Positions 42,537 to 51,763 of a stretch of 64,000 bases of DNA are shown here, in pieces. Origin of the DNA: Streptomyces achromogenes (lineage in GTDB: Bacteria > Actinomycetota > Actinomycetes > Streptomycetales > Streptomycetaceae); contig NZ_JAUSYH010000001.1 in NCBI RefSeq assembly GCF_030816715.1, positions 7,812,001 through 7,876,000 on the forward strand. The letters run 5' to 3'. Numbering within the stretch: the stretch's first letter is position 1; the number at the start of each line of letters is the position of its first letter. The translations under genes were made by a program, and so were the position numbers. The notes beneath the pieces were generated by a model. The model was not told where the DNA came from and made no database searches. It saw only the letters and a program-made list of their open reading frames with translations.

Positions 42537-43376
42537 ATGAAGAAGGAGCAGTTGTTCACGCGGCGCCGGGCGTTGCTCGCCGGCGCCGCCGCCGTCGGAG
42601 CGGCCGGCACGGCCGGGGTGTTCGTCTGGGGCGACAAGGGCGAGCCGGTCAGGGTCGGCGTCCCCGTCTCGGGCGCCCCGGCGCGCAGTCTCCCGCTGAA
42701 ACCCTCCGCCTACCGTCTGCGACCGCTGACCGGCTACGGCCCCCCGCGCGCCGCACCCGCCCGCACCCCGGTGCGCCACGAACCCCTGCTGCGGATGACC
42801 GGCCGCGGCCGCACCATGGTGCTGACCTTCGACGACGGACCCGACCCCCACTACACCCCGGGCATCCTCGACACGCTGGCCGAGTACGACGTGCGCGCGA
42901 CGTTCTTCGTGTGCGGGGAGATGGCCGTCGACAACCAGGACCTGCTGGCCCGGATGGCCGACGAGGGCCACGTCGTCGGCAACCACACCTGGTCCCATCC
43001 CCTGCTCACCAGGTTGACCCGCCGTCAGATCCGCTCCGAGATGTCCCGCACCAGCGACGTCATCGAGGAGGGTTACGGGGAGCGGCCCCGCTGGTTCCGC
43101 GCCCCCTACGGCGCGTGGAACCGCGCCGCCTTCCAGCTCGGCGCCGAACTGGGCATGGAACCGCTCGCCTGGACGGTCGACACCCTCGACTGGACCACCC
43201 CCGGCACCGGCGTGATCGTCGACCGGGTCGAGAAGAGCGCCGCCCCCGGCGTCGTGGTGCTCTCGCACGACGCCGGGGGCGACCGCAGCCAGAGTGTGCG
43301 GGCGCTGCGCGGATATCTGCCGCGGCTGCTGGACTCCGGCTACCACCTCACGCTGCCGCACTCGCCGCGCGCCTGA
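42537..43376 (+). CDS. Secreted polysaccharide deacetylase (NodB-like)
   Basis: The 279-residue protein starts with a Tat-like signal (TRRRALLAGAAAVGAAGTAG) and has a NodB domain: VLTFDDGPDPHYTPG with Asp99/Asp100, a zinc-binding H-T/S-x2-H as NHTWSH (His150, His154), the RAPYGAWN segment and VVLSHDAGG. It should deacetylate peptidoglycan or another surface glycan outside the cell. It follows lysX by 149 bp; both would modify the envelope. The ribosome site is weak. Confidence 0.92.
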   Translation: MKKEQLFTRRRALLAGAAAVGAAGTAGVFVWGDKGEPVRVGVPVSGAPARSLPLKPSAYRLRPLTGYGPPRAAPARTPVRHEPLLRMTGRGRTMVLTFDDGPDPHYTPGILDTLAEYDVRATFFVCGEMAVDNQDLLARMADEGHVVGNHTWSHPLLTRLTRRQIRSEMSRTSDVIEEGYGERPRWFRAPYGAWNRAAFQLGAELGMEPLAWTVDTLDWTTPGTGVIVDRVEKSAAPGVVVLSHDAGGDRSQSVRALRGYLPRLLDSGYHLTLPHSPRA

Positions 43377-43403
43377 CCCGGCGCCCGCCCGGTCGGCGGC
43401 CGC

Positions 43404-44075
43404 TCAGCGGACCTCGACCAGGCGGGCGAAGGCGACGACGTTCCCGTCGTATCCGTTCGCCTTGGAGAATCCGCCGCCGCAGGTGATGACCCGCAGTTCC
43501 GGCGATCCCTTGGAGGCGTAGACGCGGTCGCCGGGGAAGTTGTTCTTCGCGAACACCTCGATGCCGTAGATCTCGAACACCGCGGTCTTTCCGTCCTTGC
43601 GCGACACCTCGACGCGGTTTCCCTTCTTCAGCGCGCCGAGGCCGTAGAAGACGGCGGGTCCGAGTTTGTTGTCGACATGGCCGACGACGACCGCCGTCCC
43701 CTTCTCGCCCGGTGAGACGCCGCCGGTGAACCAGCCGGCCAGGTTCGGGTCCTCCGGCGGCGGCGCTCCCACCCAGCCGTCCGTGTCGAGGCCGACCGCC
43801 ATCACCGGCGCGTCGACCCGGATGGCGGGGATCCGCACCCGGTCCGGCTCGGCGTAGGGCAGGGCCGCCGCGGTCCGTCCGAAGACGTCACCGGCGGTCC
43901 GGCCGTCCGCGGCCGCCGCCGCGGCCGGCTGCGGCGGGCCGATGTCGAACTCTCCCGACCCGTTCCGGATGAGCGCGAGACCGGTCAGCAGAACAAGCGC
44001 TATCACGCCCCAGGGTGCGCGCTTCCTCCGCCGTTCCTCCTCTTCCGCCACCTCGGACAGCTCGTACGCAGACAT
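43404..44075 (-). CDS. Class F sortase
   Basis: The 223-residue protein has a cytoplasmic acidic/basic N-terminus, one membrane helix (APWGVIALVLLTGLALI, about 20-36) and a sortase domain with VVVGHVDN (catalytic His), catalytic Cys199 in LRVITCGGGF and a conserved Arg near the end (FARLVEVR). It should cleave and attach a sorting-signal protein to the wall. AAAGGGG lies upstream of the ATG. The two nearby genes at 44409 and 45019 encode secreted, membrane-anchored proteins that may be partners. Confidence 0.93.
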   Translation of the reverse strand: MSAYELSEVAEEEERRRKRAPWGVIALVLLTGLALIRNGSGEFDIGPPQPAAAAAADGRTAGDVFGRTAAALPYAEPDRVRIPAIRVDAPVMAVGLDTDGWVGAPPPEDPNLAGWFTGGVSPGEKGTAVVVGHVDNKLGPAVFYGLGALKKGNRVEVSRKDGKTAVFEIYGIEVFAKNNFPGDRVYASKGSPELRVITCGGGFSKANGYDGNVVAFARLVEVR

Positions 44076-44408
44076 TCGCCATCCCCTTTCGACGCGGCCG
44101 TCGCCGCGTCCTTTCGCGCATACGAGAACGCTAAGTGCCGTGACGGAAACCGGCGACGGGGCAACGGCGAACGGGTGGTGACCGCTTCGCCCGGTGCGCC
44201 ATCCGAGTTGACGACGGCAGATATTTTCTGACAGCCCGTGACCTGCGGTGATATCCGATTGTGTGGATGCCTCCCGGCGTGTCCGCTCACCAGGACGGAC
44301 CATTGCCGAAATGCGGGCGGCCGCACGGCATCCGAGGGTCGGTCCGGGAGGCGCTTTCTCGCCGACATGCCGGGGACGGGACCCGGGGCGCCTTCCGCGG
44401 AGGATCAC
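44076..44408. other. 333-bp divergent intergenic region, sortase and secreted protein
   Basis: No gene supported. It holds a less GC-rich stretch (44200-44260, with TTGACGACGGCAGATATTTT), probably promoter DNA for the secreted protein gene, and the GGAGG ribosome site at its end. No clear operator was found. Confidence 0.5.
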
Positions 44409-44915
44409 ATGCGTACCACTCGTGCTCTGGCGGCCTCGGCGGTCTCCGCCGCCGCGGTCGCCGCCCTCGCTCTCACCGCCCCCGCCGCTGTCGCCCGCGA
44501 CGGCATGGGCGCCAACCCCAGCAACATCGTCGTCCTGCCCGCCGTCATCGCCCGCGGCGGCCAGCTCACGATCACCGTCGACGGCTGCCCAGGCGGCGGC
44601 GCCGCGACCTCGGCCGCGTTCCCGCAGACCCAGCTGACGCCCATCACCGGCGCCAACCAGACCGCCAGGGGCACCGCCACCGTCAACGAGACCGCCCGCC
44701 CGGGCGCCTACGATGTCACCGTCAACTGCTCCGGCCGTACCCTGACCCGCCCGGCGGCCTTCACCGTCATCGGCGGCGTACGCGGCGGCCTCGGCGGCAG
44801 CAGCACCAGCGGCGCCTCCCCGACCGACGTCGCGATCGGCGGCGGGCTCGTCGCCGCGGCGGTGGTCGGCGGCGGACTGTTCTGGATGCGGCGCCGCGCC
44901 GAACGCCGCATCTGA
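44409..44915 (+). CDS. Secreted, C-terminally membrane-anchored protein (sortase neighbour)
   Basis: The 168-residue protein has a signal peptide (to about 29, ending AVA), one disulfide-like pair of Cys (DGCPGG, VNCSGRT) in an Ig-like beta domain, a Gly/Ser linker, and a C-terminal membrane helix (IGGGLVAAAVVGGGLFWM) followed by RRRAERR. It looks like a sorting-signal tail but lacks LPXTG. Strong GGAGG ribosome site. It is similar in plan to the convergent protein at 45019. Confidence 0.85.
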   Translation: MRTTRALAASAVSAAAVAALALTAPAAVARDGMGANPSNIVVLPAVIARGGQLTITVDGCPGGGAATSAAFPQTQLTPITGANQTARGTATVNETARPGAYDVTVNCSGRTLTRPAAFTVIGGVRGGLGGSSTSGASPTDVAIGGGLVAAAVVGGGLFWMRRRAERRI

Positions 44916-44965
44916 CGTCCGCCCCTGCGCGGCCCGCATCCGCGCGGACCGCGCGTGACACCGGA

Positions 44966-44999
44966 CTTCGCCCCGGACCTGCTGGGATCCGGGGCGAAG
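44966..44999. terminator. Bidirectional hairpin between convergent secreted-protein genes
   Basis: CTTCGCCCCGGA (44966-44977) pairs perfectly with TCCGGGGCGAAG (44988-44999), 10-nt loop. Confidence 0.7.
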
Positions 45000-45018
45000 C
45001 CCCGTGCGCGGCGAGCCG

Positions 45019-45549
45019 TCAGCCGCCGTCCTCGCCCGTACGGCGTCGCGCGACGCGGTAGGCGGCCCCGACGGAACCCGCGATGAGCGCCGCGCCCAGC
45101 CCGATCTCCTGGAGGTCGAACCCGGCGGAGCTGCCGCCCTCACCGGCGTGCACACCCCGGGGCGGCTGGGGGCGCACCGGATCCGGACGGACGGCGGCGA
45201 TCGTCAGTTCCTTGACGGCGCTGACGCCGCCGCAACTGAACGTCACCCGGTACGAGGCGCCCGGCTCGGCGTCCCGGTCGATCCGTGCCACCGCCGACGT
45301 GGAGCCCTTCGGGATGACGACGGCGTCGAACACCCCCGAGGTGACGGTCACGGAGTTCCGGCAGCCGCTGGTGACGCGGTCGACCTGGAGAACGACCTCG
45401 CCGCCCGCGGCGACGGTCGAGGGCAGCACCCGGTAGCCGTTGGACATGACGTAGTGGTTGTCGTCGTCGCTCGCGACGGCGGCCGGTGCGAAGCAGGTCA
45501 GGGCGGTGACGCCCAGCAGTGCGGCCGAAGCGACGCGTATCGCGCGCAT
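45019..45549 (-). CDS. Secreted, C-terminally membrane-anchored protein
   Basis: The 176-residue protein has a signal peptide (MRAIRVASAALLGVTALTCF, ending AVA near 25), an Ig-like beta domain with two Cys (SGCRNS, TFSCGG), a Pro/Gly linker, and a short C-terminal hydrophobic helix (IGLGAALIAGSVGAAYRVA) before RRRTGEDGG. Same plan as the protein at 44409, suggesting duplication and divergence. GGAGGA precedes the ATG. Confidence 0.83.
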   Translation of the reverse strand: MRAIRVASAALLGVTALTCFAPAAVASDDDNHYVMSNGYRVLPSTVAAGGEVVLQVDRVTSGCRNSVTVTSGVFDAVVIPKGSTSAVARIDRDAEPGASYRVTFSCGGVSAVKELTIAAVRPDPVRPQPPRGVHAGEGGSSAGFDLQEIGLGAALIAGSVGAAYRVARRRTGEDGG

Positions 45550-45765
45550 GGTGGATCCTCCGGTCCCGAGGAGCAGGCCGCGGAACTGTTCCGCTTTCTC
45601 CGACAATGCACCTCGATGACCGAAACACTAGGAACACGTGTGCGCTCCCGCGATCGCTGTCGTGCGAATGGGGCACGGGTGTGGGCCACCCGGGGGAAGG
45701 CGGCGGCGTGGCGGCCGCCCTCCGGCGCGCGGACGTGGTGGTGAGCGGGCGTCAGTCCGAGAGCC

Positions 45766-46530
45766 TCAGCTCCCGATTCCCGGAAACAGACGGAGGAACG
45801 GTTCCGCCGACGCGGTGACACCGCGGCTGTACGGCGCGTCGAAATCCCAGATGAGGAAGAGCAGGAAGGCGATGAGCGCGGAGAACAGCCCGGCCAGGAC
45901 CAGTTCGCGGGTGGTGCGCCGGATCTGCAGCGCGAACACCATGCCGATGGTGATGACGGCCCCCGCCAACAGCCCGAACCACACCACGCCGGGCATGGTC
46001 GCCCCCGTCGACTCGGCGCGGGCGTTGCGCGCCTGGTCGGCCGCGGCCAGCTGGTCGAGCAGCGGCTGGTAGGCCTGCGCCTGGAAGTCGGAGGCCGGCC
46101 GGTAGTCCGTGACGTCCACCCGGACCTGCTGGAGGAGCTCGTCACCGCGCCCGCTCACGTCGCCGCCGTCGGCCATCTCCTTCCATTCCCTGGTGACGAC
46201 GTGTCCGACATAGGCGTTGACATCCGCTCGAATACGGTCGCGCACGTCCGCCGGATAGACGCGCACCCGCTCGGAGATCTCGTGCAGCGCCTGCGCCTCG
46301 GCCTGCACATGGTCCTGGGCGACACTCCGCGCCTCCCAGACGCCGGCGATGGCCAGACCGAGGACGATGGCGTACACCACGCCGATCCACATCGTCATGT
46401 ACTCGATGACGTCCGGGGTCTCCGAGGGGTCCTCGTCCTCGGGTGCCCTGCGGTGCCGTACGAGGGTGATGACGACCACCACCGCGCAGGCGGCGAGCAT
46501 CGCGAGGGTGAGAACAAGCCATTCCGGCAA
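45766..46530 (-). CDS. DUF4239 membrane protein
   Basis: The 254-residue protein has four membrane segments: two N-terminal (WLVLTLAMLAACAVVVVITL; MWIGVVYAIVLGLAIAGVW), a central helical cytoplasmic part (about 75-185) and two C-terminal (WFGLLAGAVITIGMVFAL; ELVLAGLFSALIAFLLFLI). This is the bestrophin-like DUF4239 layout; function unknown, possibly a channel. It lies 22 bp after the proline-rich surface protein gene on the same strand. Confidence 0.85.
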   Translation of the reverse strand: MPEWLVLTLAMLAACAVVVVITLVRHRRAPEDEDPSETPDVIEYMTMWIGVVYAIVLGLAIAGVWEARSVAQDHVQAEAQALHEISERVRVYPADVRDRIRADVNAYVGHVVTREWKEMADGGDVSGRGDELLQQVRVDVTDYRPASDFQAQAYQPLLDQLAAADQARNARAESTGATMPGVVWFGLLAGAVITIGMVFALQIRRTTRELVLAGLFSALIAFLLFLIWDFDAPYSRGVTASAEPFLRLFPGIGS

Positions 46531-46552
46531 GGAAAGCCTCCAGGATCGGCAC

Positions 46553-47191
46553 TCAGCGCGGTCGCAGCGCGGCGACGGCGATCAGCGCGGGCACGGTGAC
46601 GAGCAGGACATAGGTGACGGGCGACTGGCCCCCGCGGGCGGGTCGCTGGCGCGCTGTCGCGTGGTAGGCGGGGTAGGTCACCGGAGCCGCCGAGGGAGGC
46701 GGGGTGGGCGTCGGCTCCGGGGTGCGGGCCGGCGTGGGGGCCGGCGGGGGTGTGGGGGCCGGCGGCGGCAGCGGTGCCGCGCGGCGCGGCGGCGCGGGCG
46801 GTTTCGGGCGCGGCTTCGGCGCCGGCGGCCGGGGTGCGGGGGGCGGCGGCTTCGGGGTCGGTGCCGGGGGCGGCGGCGGGGTGGGCGTGGGGGTGGGTGT
46901 GGGCGTCGGTTCGGGCGGTTCCGGCTTCGGCGGCTTCGGCGGCTTCGGTGGCTCGGGCGGCTCGGGCGGCGGGGTGGGCTGCGGGCACACCGGGGAGCCC
47001 TCCCACCCGTAACTCCCCGCGACGGCGACCGCCTCGGTGCCGTCCGGGCCCGTCGAGGCGTACGCGCACGCGTCGGCCGTCGCCACACCGGCCGGGACGG
47101 CCGCGAGGATCCACACCGCGGTCACCAGGGCCAGACCTCGTGTGACGAGGACGGATCGGGTCGGTTCGGGTCCATGCACGACGGAGATCAT
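46553..47191 (-). CDS. Proline-rich secreted protein with C-terminal anchor
   Basis: The 212-residue protein has a signal peptide (LALVTAVWILAAVPAGVATA), a short Cys pair (DACAY, SPVCPQ), a long proline-rich stretch of P-K/E/T-P repeats, and a C-terminal hydrophobic helix (VTYVLLVTVPALIAVAAL) ending RPR. It may span the wall. ATG at 47191 with GAGG upstream. The low-complexity repeat makes alternative frames also look open. Confidence 0.7.
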   Translation of the reverse strand: MISVVHGPEPTRSVLVTRGLALVTAVWILAAVPAGVATADACAYASTGPDGTEAVAVAGSYGWEGSPVCPQPTPPPEPPEPPKPPKPPKPEPPEPTPTPTPTPTPPPPPAPTPKPPPPAPRPPAPKPRPKPPAPPRRAAPLPPPAPTPPPAPTPARTPEPTPTPPPSAAPVTYPAYHATARQRPARGGQSPVTYVLLVTVPALIAVAALRPR

Positions 47192-47507
47192 GCGGCCTCG
47201 TGCGGCGGCCGGAGTCCTCACCCGGCGGGGATTGCCCCGAACGGGGGAAGAACGGTTCCCCGGGTTTGCCGGGTGGTGCGTTCGCTTATGCGGCCCGTCG
47301 TCCGTCTGTGCGATCGGCGCGGTCCGGGCCGTTGGGGGCGCCCGGTCCGGGGGTCGTCGTGAGCGGCCGGGGCGGCGCGCGTCACGGGCCGTCGAAAGAA
47401 ATTTGTGCCGCCGTTGAACACAACGGACGTCCGTATGCGTACCCAGTGTCGTGCGGTGGCGCAGCAGGGCGCCGCAACACCTTGGGACGATCGGGGAGTT
47501 GTTGACG
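47192..47507. other. 316-bp divergent intergenic region
   Basis: Lies between the proline-rich protein gene and the SCO0930-type lipoprotein gene. It holds a 6-bp inverted repeat (47411-47426) and an AAGAAATTTGTG stretch typical of promoter DNA. No gene is supported. Confidence 0.5.
47411..47426. promoter_or_regulatory. Inverted repeat upstream of lipoprotein gene
   Basis: CCGTTG-AACA-CAACGG is a perfect 6-bp inverted repeat about 80 bp before the lipoprotein start. Confidence 0.35.
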
Positions 47508-48500
47508 ATGAAGACCACCTGGCGGAGCGCCTCACTCGCGGCTGGCACCGTGGCCGTACTGGCGCTGACGACGGCGTGCGGATCGGAAAGCGGCACGTCA
47601 GCGTCGAGCCAGAACGTCGGGGCCACGGCTCCGGCCGGTGGCATCGGGGGCGTCGGCAGCGGTTACGGCCAGGTCGGCGCCAGTGCGAGCCCCGCGCCCG
47701 GCGGTGTCGGTTCGGGCACCGGAGCGCAGGGCGGATCGACGGGCGAACTGGCCGTCGCCGCGAACCCGGAACTGGGCAAGATCCTCACCGACGGCGCCGG
47801 CAAGACCCTCTACCGCTTCGACGCGGACACCGCGGAACCCCCGAAGTCGAACTGTGACGGCGACTGCGCGACCGCCTGGCCGCCGGTGTCCGCCGACGAC
47901 GCGAGCGCCGGCGACGGCATCGACAAGTCGCTGCTCGGCGAGATCACCCGGTCCGACGGCAGCAAGCAGCTCACCGTGGGCGGCTGGCCCGCCTACTACT
48001 ACGCCAAGGACGCCAACGCCGGCGACACCACCGGTCAGGGCGTGGGCAACAAGTGGTTCGCGCTGACCCCCGAGGGCAAGAAGGCCAAGGGCGGCGGCGG
48101 CGGGGGCGGTGGCGGTGGCGGCGATGCCGCCCTGGCGGGGCTGTCCGTCCGCAAGGACCCCAACCTCGGCGACATCGTCGTCGACAAGAACGGCATGACC
48201 GTCTACCGGTTCCTCAAGGACAAGGCGTGGCCCAAGCCGGTGTCGAACTGCAACGGCGCGTGCCTGGAGAAGTGGCCGGCGGTGGCGCCCGTCGAGGCGA
48301 ACGACACCAAGGGCGTCCAGAAGAAGGGCCTGATGAGCTTCACCCGGGGTGACGGCGTCAAGCAGCAGACGGTCAACTGCTCGCCGATCTACACCTTCTC
48401 CGGTGACAAGTCTCCGGGCGACATCAACGGCCAGGGTGTGGGCGGCACGTGGTACGCCGTCGCGCCCGACGGAAAGCTGGTCGGAGCGCCGGGGCAGTAG
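47508..48500 (+). CDS. SCO0930-family lipoprotein with two secreted repeats
   Basis: The 330-residue protein has a lipoprotein signal (Cys24 in LALTTACGS), a Gly-rich linker, and two copies of the PF03640 repeat: ILTDGAGKTLYRFDADTAEP ... CATAWPPV, then IVVDKNGMTVYRFLKDKAWP ... CLEKWPAV, split by a run of about 11 Gly. Each repeat has paired Cys and a GVGxxWxAxxPxG ending. It is anchored outside the membrane; function unknown, with redox or electron-transfer roles proposed for relatives. Confidence 0.9.
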   Translation: MKTTWRSASLAAGTVAVLALTTACGSESGTSASSQNVGATAPAGGIGGVGSGYGQVGASASPAPGGVGSGTGAQGGSTGELAVAANPELGKILTDGAGKTLYRFDADTAEPPKSNCDGDCATAWPPVSADDASAGDGIDKSLLGEITRSDGSKQLTVGGWPAYYYAKDANAGDTTGQGVGNKWFALTPEGKKAKGGGGGGGGGGGDAALAGLSVRKDPNLGDIVVDKNGMTVYRFLKDKAWPKPVSNCNGACLEKWPAVAPVEANDTKGVQKKGLMSFTRGDGVKQQTVNCSPIYTFSGDKSPGDINGQGVGGTWYAVAPDGKLVGAPGQ

Positions 48501-48552
48501 GAACGCCTCCCCAGGGCCGGTTCCCGAAGCCGCCCCTCGCGCACGACCCGTT

Positions 48553-48589
48553 GGTCCGCCCCCTCCGCGCCGCACGGAGGGGGCGGACC
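48553..48589 (+). terminator. Strong terminator after lipoprotein gene
   Basis: GGTCCGCCCCCTCCG (48553-48567) pairs perfectly with CGGAGGGGGCGGACC (48575-48589), 7-nt loop. It has no U-tract, as is usual in Streptomyces. Confidence 0.75.
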
Positions 48590-48827
48590 GCTGTGCTTGT
48601 CGGGCCCCCTTGTCCTGTGCGTAGAATTCGGCCGCCCTCCGGGCCGCTTCCGGAACCCTCCGGAGCGGCCCGGACACTTTTGGTAGCCCCGCGGGGGGCG
48701 TCGTTTTGGCACGTGCCGGAGGCAGTGACCGGGAACGGACGGTCAATTTCCGTTTCCCCTCGCCCGTTTGGCGGGCGATCAGTAGCCTCAGCTCGAACAC
48801 CGGATCGCCTACGCCTTGGAGAGATAG

Positions 48828-49631
48828 ATGGAGCGTCCCGCCTGGGCCCCTCGGAGCATCGACATCTCGGTGCCGAGCGTCTCGCGGATCTACGACTACT
48901 ACCTGGGCGGATCGCACAACTTCGAGGTGGACCGGGAAGCGGCCCGCAGGGCCATGGAGTTCATCCCCGGACTGCCGAAGATCAGTCAGGCGAACCGGGC
49001 GTTCATGCGCCGTGCGGTGCGGTACGCGGTCGCCGAGGGCGTCACCCAGTTCCTCGACATCGGCTCCGGGATCCCCACGTTCGGCAACGCGCACGAGATC
49101 GCCCGGGCGGCGAACCCCGACGCGCGCGTGGTCTACGTCGACCACGACCCGGTGGCCGTGGCGCACAGCGAGGCGGTGCTGGCCGGCTGCGACGGCGTCG
49201 ACGTCGTGGCCGCCGACCTGCGCAAGCCGCAGGAGATCCTCACCAGCCCGCAGGTGGAGCAACTGCTCGATCTGGAACGGCCGGTGGCCCTGCTGCTGGT
49301 CGCGGTGCTCCACTTCGTCGAGGACGCCGACGACCCGCACGCGGCGGTGGCCGAACTCGGCGCCGCGCTCGCGCCCGGCAGCCTGCTGGTGCTCACGCAT
49401 GCCTCGTACGAGGGAATCCCGCAGCGGGCCGAGGGCGCCGTCGACGTATACAAGGACATTCGCAATCCGCTGGTCATGCGCTCGCGTGACGAGATCGGGC
49501 GGTTCTTCGAGGGGTACGACATGGTGGAGCCGGGACTGGTGCCGATGCCGCACTGGCGGCCGGACACGGCGCCGGAGGACGAGGACCCCTGGGCCTTCTC
49601 CGGTTTCGCCGGCGTGGGGCGTACGGCGTGA
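48828..49631 (+). CDS. SAM-dependent methyltransferase, DUF574 (PF04672) family
   Basis: The 267-residue protein has the actinobacterial DUF574 start (SVSRIYDYYLGGSHNFEVD), the SAM-binding FLDIGSGIPTFGN and YVDHDPVAV motifs, and ADLRKPQEIL. Substrate unknown. Its TGA overlaps the GTG of rmdA (GTGA), so the two are translationally coupled and may share a process. Confidence 0.93.
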   Translation: MERPAWAPRSIDISVPSVSRIYDYYLGGSHNFEVDREAARRAMEFIPGLPKISQANRAFMRRAVRYAVAEGVTQFLDIGSGIPTFGNAHEIARAANPDARVVYVDHDPVAVAHSEAVLAGCDGVDVVAADLRKPQEILTSPQVEQLLDLERPVALLLVAVLHFVEDADDPHAAVAELGAALAPGSLLVLTHASYEGIPQRAEGAVDVYKDIRNPLVMRSRDEIGRFFEGYDMVEPGLVPMPHWRPDTAPEDEDPWAFSGFAGVGRTA

Positions 49632-51763
49632 GTGCGGAGCCGGACGGGCCGGAGGACAGACTGCGGCGGTTCGTGACGATCTGGAGCCGGGCCGTGTACC
49701 CGGTGACCTCGACGTCGCTGACCCGCCCCGAACTCGAAGAGCAACTCCTTCCGCTGGCGCGGCGGTTGCGTGAGGCGCTGCTGGAGCGGACCCTCGACGC
49801 CGACGCCGCCAAGGCGGTCGGCGCCGCCCTGGTCGACGCGCACTGCACCGACCCCGAGGCGCTCAGCCGCACGCTCGACTGCGTCGACGCCTATCTGGTG
49901 CTCTACTGCGGCGAGGGCGGCCCCCAGGAGGACCTGCGCACCCGCGCCTCGCGTCTGCAGCACGCCATGGCGGCCGGCTACGCGGTGGCGCTGCGCGAGC
50001 GCACCCTCGCCGAGCAGGAGGCCATCGCACAGGCCGCGTTGCGCGCCCAGGGCGTCGTCGCGCAGGCGCTGCACGCCAGCGAGGCCCGCTTCCGGGCGGT
50101 CTTCGAGGGCGCCGCGATAGGGATCAGCATCGCCGACCTGGAGGGCAACGTCCTCCAGGTCAACGGGGCGCTGCTGCGTATGTTCGGCGGTTCGGAGCGG
50201 TCGTTGCTGGGCCGCAAGGTCCAGGACTTCACCCACCCCGAGGACGCGCCGCAGACCTGGCGGCTCTACGACGAGCTCGTCCGCGGCGAACGGGAGCACT
50301 ACCACACGGAGAAGGCGTTCAGCCGCCCCGACGGAACGGTCCTGTGGACCAATCTGACGGTGTCGCTGCTGCGGGACGCGGACGGGGCCCCGCAGTACCA
50401 GCTGGCCCTGATGGAGGACACCACCGAGCGCCGGCTGCTCAACCTGCGGCTGCGCTACGAGGCCACCCACGACGCGCTCACCGGACTGCCCAACCGCACC
50501 CTGTTCTTCGAACGGCTGGAGAAGGTGCTGGCGGCCGGCGAGGGCCGCAGGTTCGGTCTGTGCTACCTGGACCTGGACGGCTTCAAGACCATCAACGACA
50601 GCCTCGGACACGCCGCCGGCGACCGGCTGCTGGTGGAGGTCGCCGACCGGCTGCAGTCCTGCGCGACCGCGCCCGGCGAGATGGTCGCCCGCCTCGGCGG
50701 CGACGAGTTCGTGGCGCTGACCACCGGCCCCGACACCCGCCACGAGGTCGACGAGCTCGCCGCGCGCATCATGAACGTCCTGGTCGCGCCGGTGAGCATC
50801 GACGGCCGTGAGCTGACCGTGCGCGGCAGCATCGGCATCGTCGAAGGGCCGGCCGGGGAGCGCAGCGCGGCGGAGGTGCTGCGCAGCGCCGACATCACCA
50901 TGTACCGGGCCAAGTCGGCGGGCGGCAACCGCTTCGAGGTCGCCGACCCGGAGGCCGACGCCCGCGCCATCACCCGGCACGGTCTGACCACGGCGCTTCC
51001 GGCGGCCCTCGAACGCGGCGAGTTCTTCATCGAGTACCAGCCGCTGGTCCACCTCGGCGACGGCAGCGTGCGCGGCGCGGAGGCGCTGGTGCGCTGGCTG
51101 CATCCGCAGCACGGGGTGCTCGGGCCCGACCGGTTCATCCCGCTCGCCGAGCACACCGGGCTGATCGTGCCGCTGGGCCGCTGGGTGCTGGAGGAGTCGG
51201 TGCGGCAGGCCGGTGAGTGGCGTGACCGCAACGAGGACACCGGCCCGCTGCGCATCAACGTCAACCTCTCCCCGTGCCAGCTCACCCACCCCGGCCTGGT
51301 GCAGGACACCGTGGACATCCTGGAGCGCGCGGGCGTCGACCCGGCCGCGCTGTGCCTGGAGGTGACGGAGTCGGCGTTGATCGGCGCCGACGACGCCCTG
51401 CTCAAACCGCTGCGCCGGCTCGCCGAGATGGGCGTGGACATCGCGCTCGACGACTTCGGCACGGGGTACTCCAACCTCGCCAACCTGCGCCGGCTCCCGG
51501 TGAGCGTGCTCAAGCTGGACCGCTCCTTCACCCAGGGCATGCAGCAGTTCCCGGCGGACCCCGTCGACCTCAAGATCGTCGAGGGGATCGTCTCGCTCGC
51601 GCACAGTCTGGACCTCGCGGTCACCGTGGAGGGCGTGGAGACCGGCGCCCAGGCCGAGCAGCTGCGGATACTCGGCTGCGACACGGCCCAGGGCTGGTAC
51701 TACGCCCGCCCCGGCCCCCCGGACCGCCTCCACGACCTGGCACTCGTGGACGCGACGGGCTGA
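49628..51763 (+). CDS. rmdA: PAS-GGDEF-EAL cyclic di-GMP enzyme (RmdA-like)
   Basis: The 711-residue cytoplasmic protein has a helical N-terminus, a PAS domain (about 145-265), an intact GGDEF diguanylate cyclase motif (LGGDEFVAL) and an EAL phosphodiesterase domain with EALVRW, LNVNL-type core and DDFGTGYSNLANL. It can in principle make and break c-di-GMP. Order next to the DUF574 and SCO0930-type genes matches S. coelicolor SCO0928, RmdA, from memory a phosphodiesterase affecting aerial development. GTG start at 49628. Confidence 0.9.
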   Translation: MSAEPDGPEDRLRRFVTIWSRAVYPVTSTSLTRPELEEQLLPLARRLREALLERTLDADAAKAVGAALVDAHCTDPEALSRTLDCVDAYLVLYCGEGGPQEDLRTRASRLQHAMAAGYAVALRERTLAEQEAIAQAALRAQGVVAQALHASEARFRAVFEGAAIGISIADLEGNVLQVNGALLRMFGGSERSLLGRKVQDFTHPEDAPQTWRLYDELVRGEREHYHTEKAFSRPDGTVLWTNLTVSLLRDADGAPQYQLALMEDTTERRLLNLRLRYEATHDALTGLPNRTLFFERLEKVLAAGEGRRFGLCYLDLDGFKTINDSLGHAAGDRLLVEVADRLQSCATAPGEMVARLGGDEFVALTTGPDTRHEVDELAARIMNVLVAPVSIDGRELTVRGSIGIVEGPAGERSAAEVLRSADITMYRAKSAGGNRFEVADPEADARAITRHGLTTALPAALERGEFFIEYQPLVHLGDGSVRGAEALVRWLHPQHGVLGPDRFIPLAEHTGLIVPLGRWVLEESVRQAGEWRDRNEDTGPLRINVNLSPCQLTHPGLVQDTVDILERAGVDPAALCLEVTESALIGADDALLKPLRRLAEMGVDIALDDFGTGYSNLANLRRLPVSVLKLDRSFTQGMQQFPADPVDLKIVEGIVSLAHSLDLAVTVEGVETGAQAEQLRILGCDTAQGWYYARPGPPDRLHDLALVDATG

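Noticed and set aside
44409..44915. LPXTG sorting signal in the protein next to the sortase
   Set aside because: I searched the residues before the C-terminal helix. The segment is Gly/Ser/Pro-rich and has no LPXTG or LAXTG.
44076..45155. N-terminal extension of the sortase frame to 583 codons
   Set aside because: The extension runs antisense through the secreted-protein gene and lacks homology. The ATG at 44075 has a good ribosome site and the family length.
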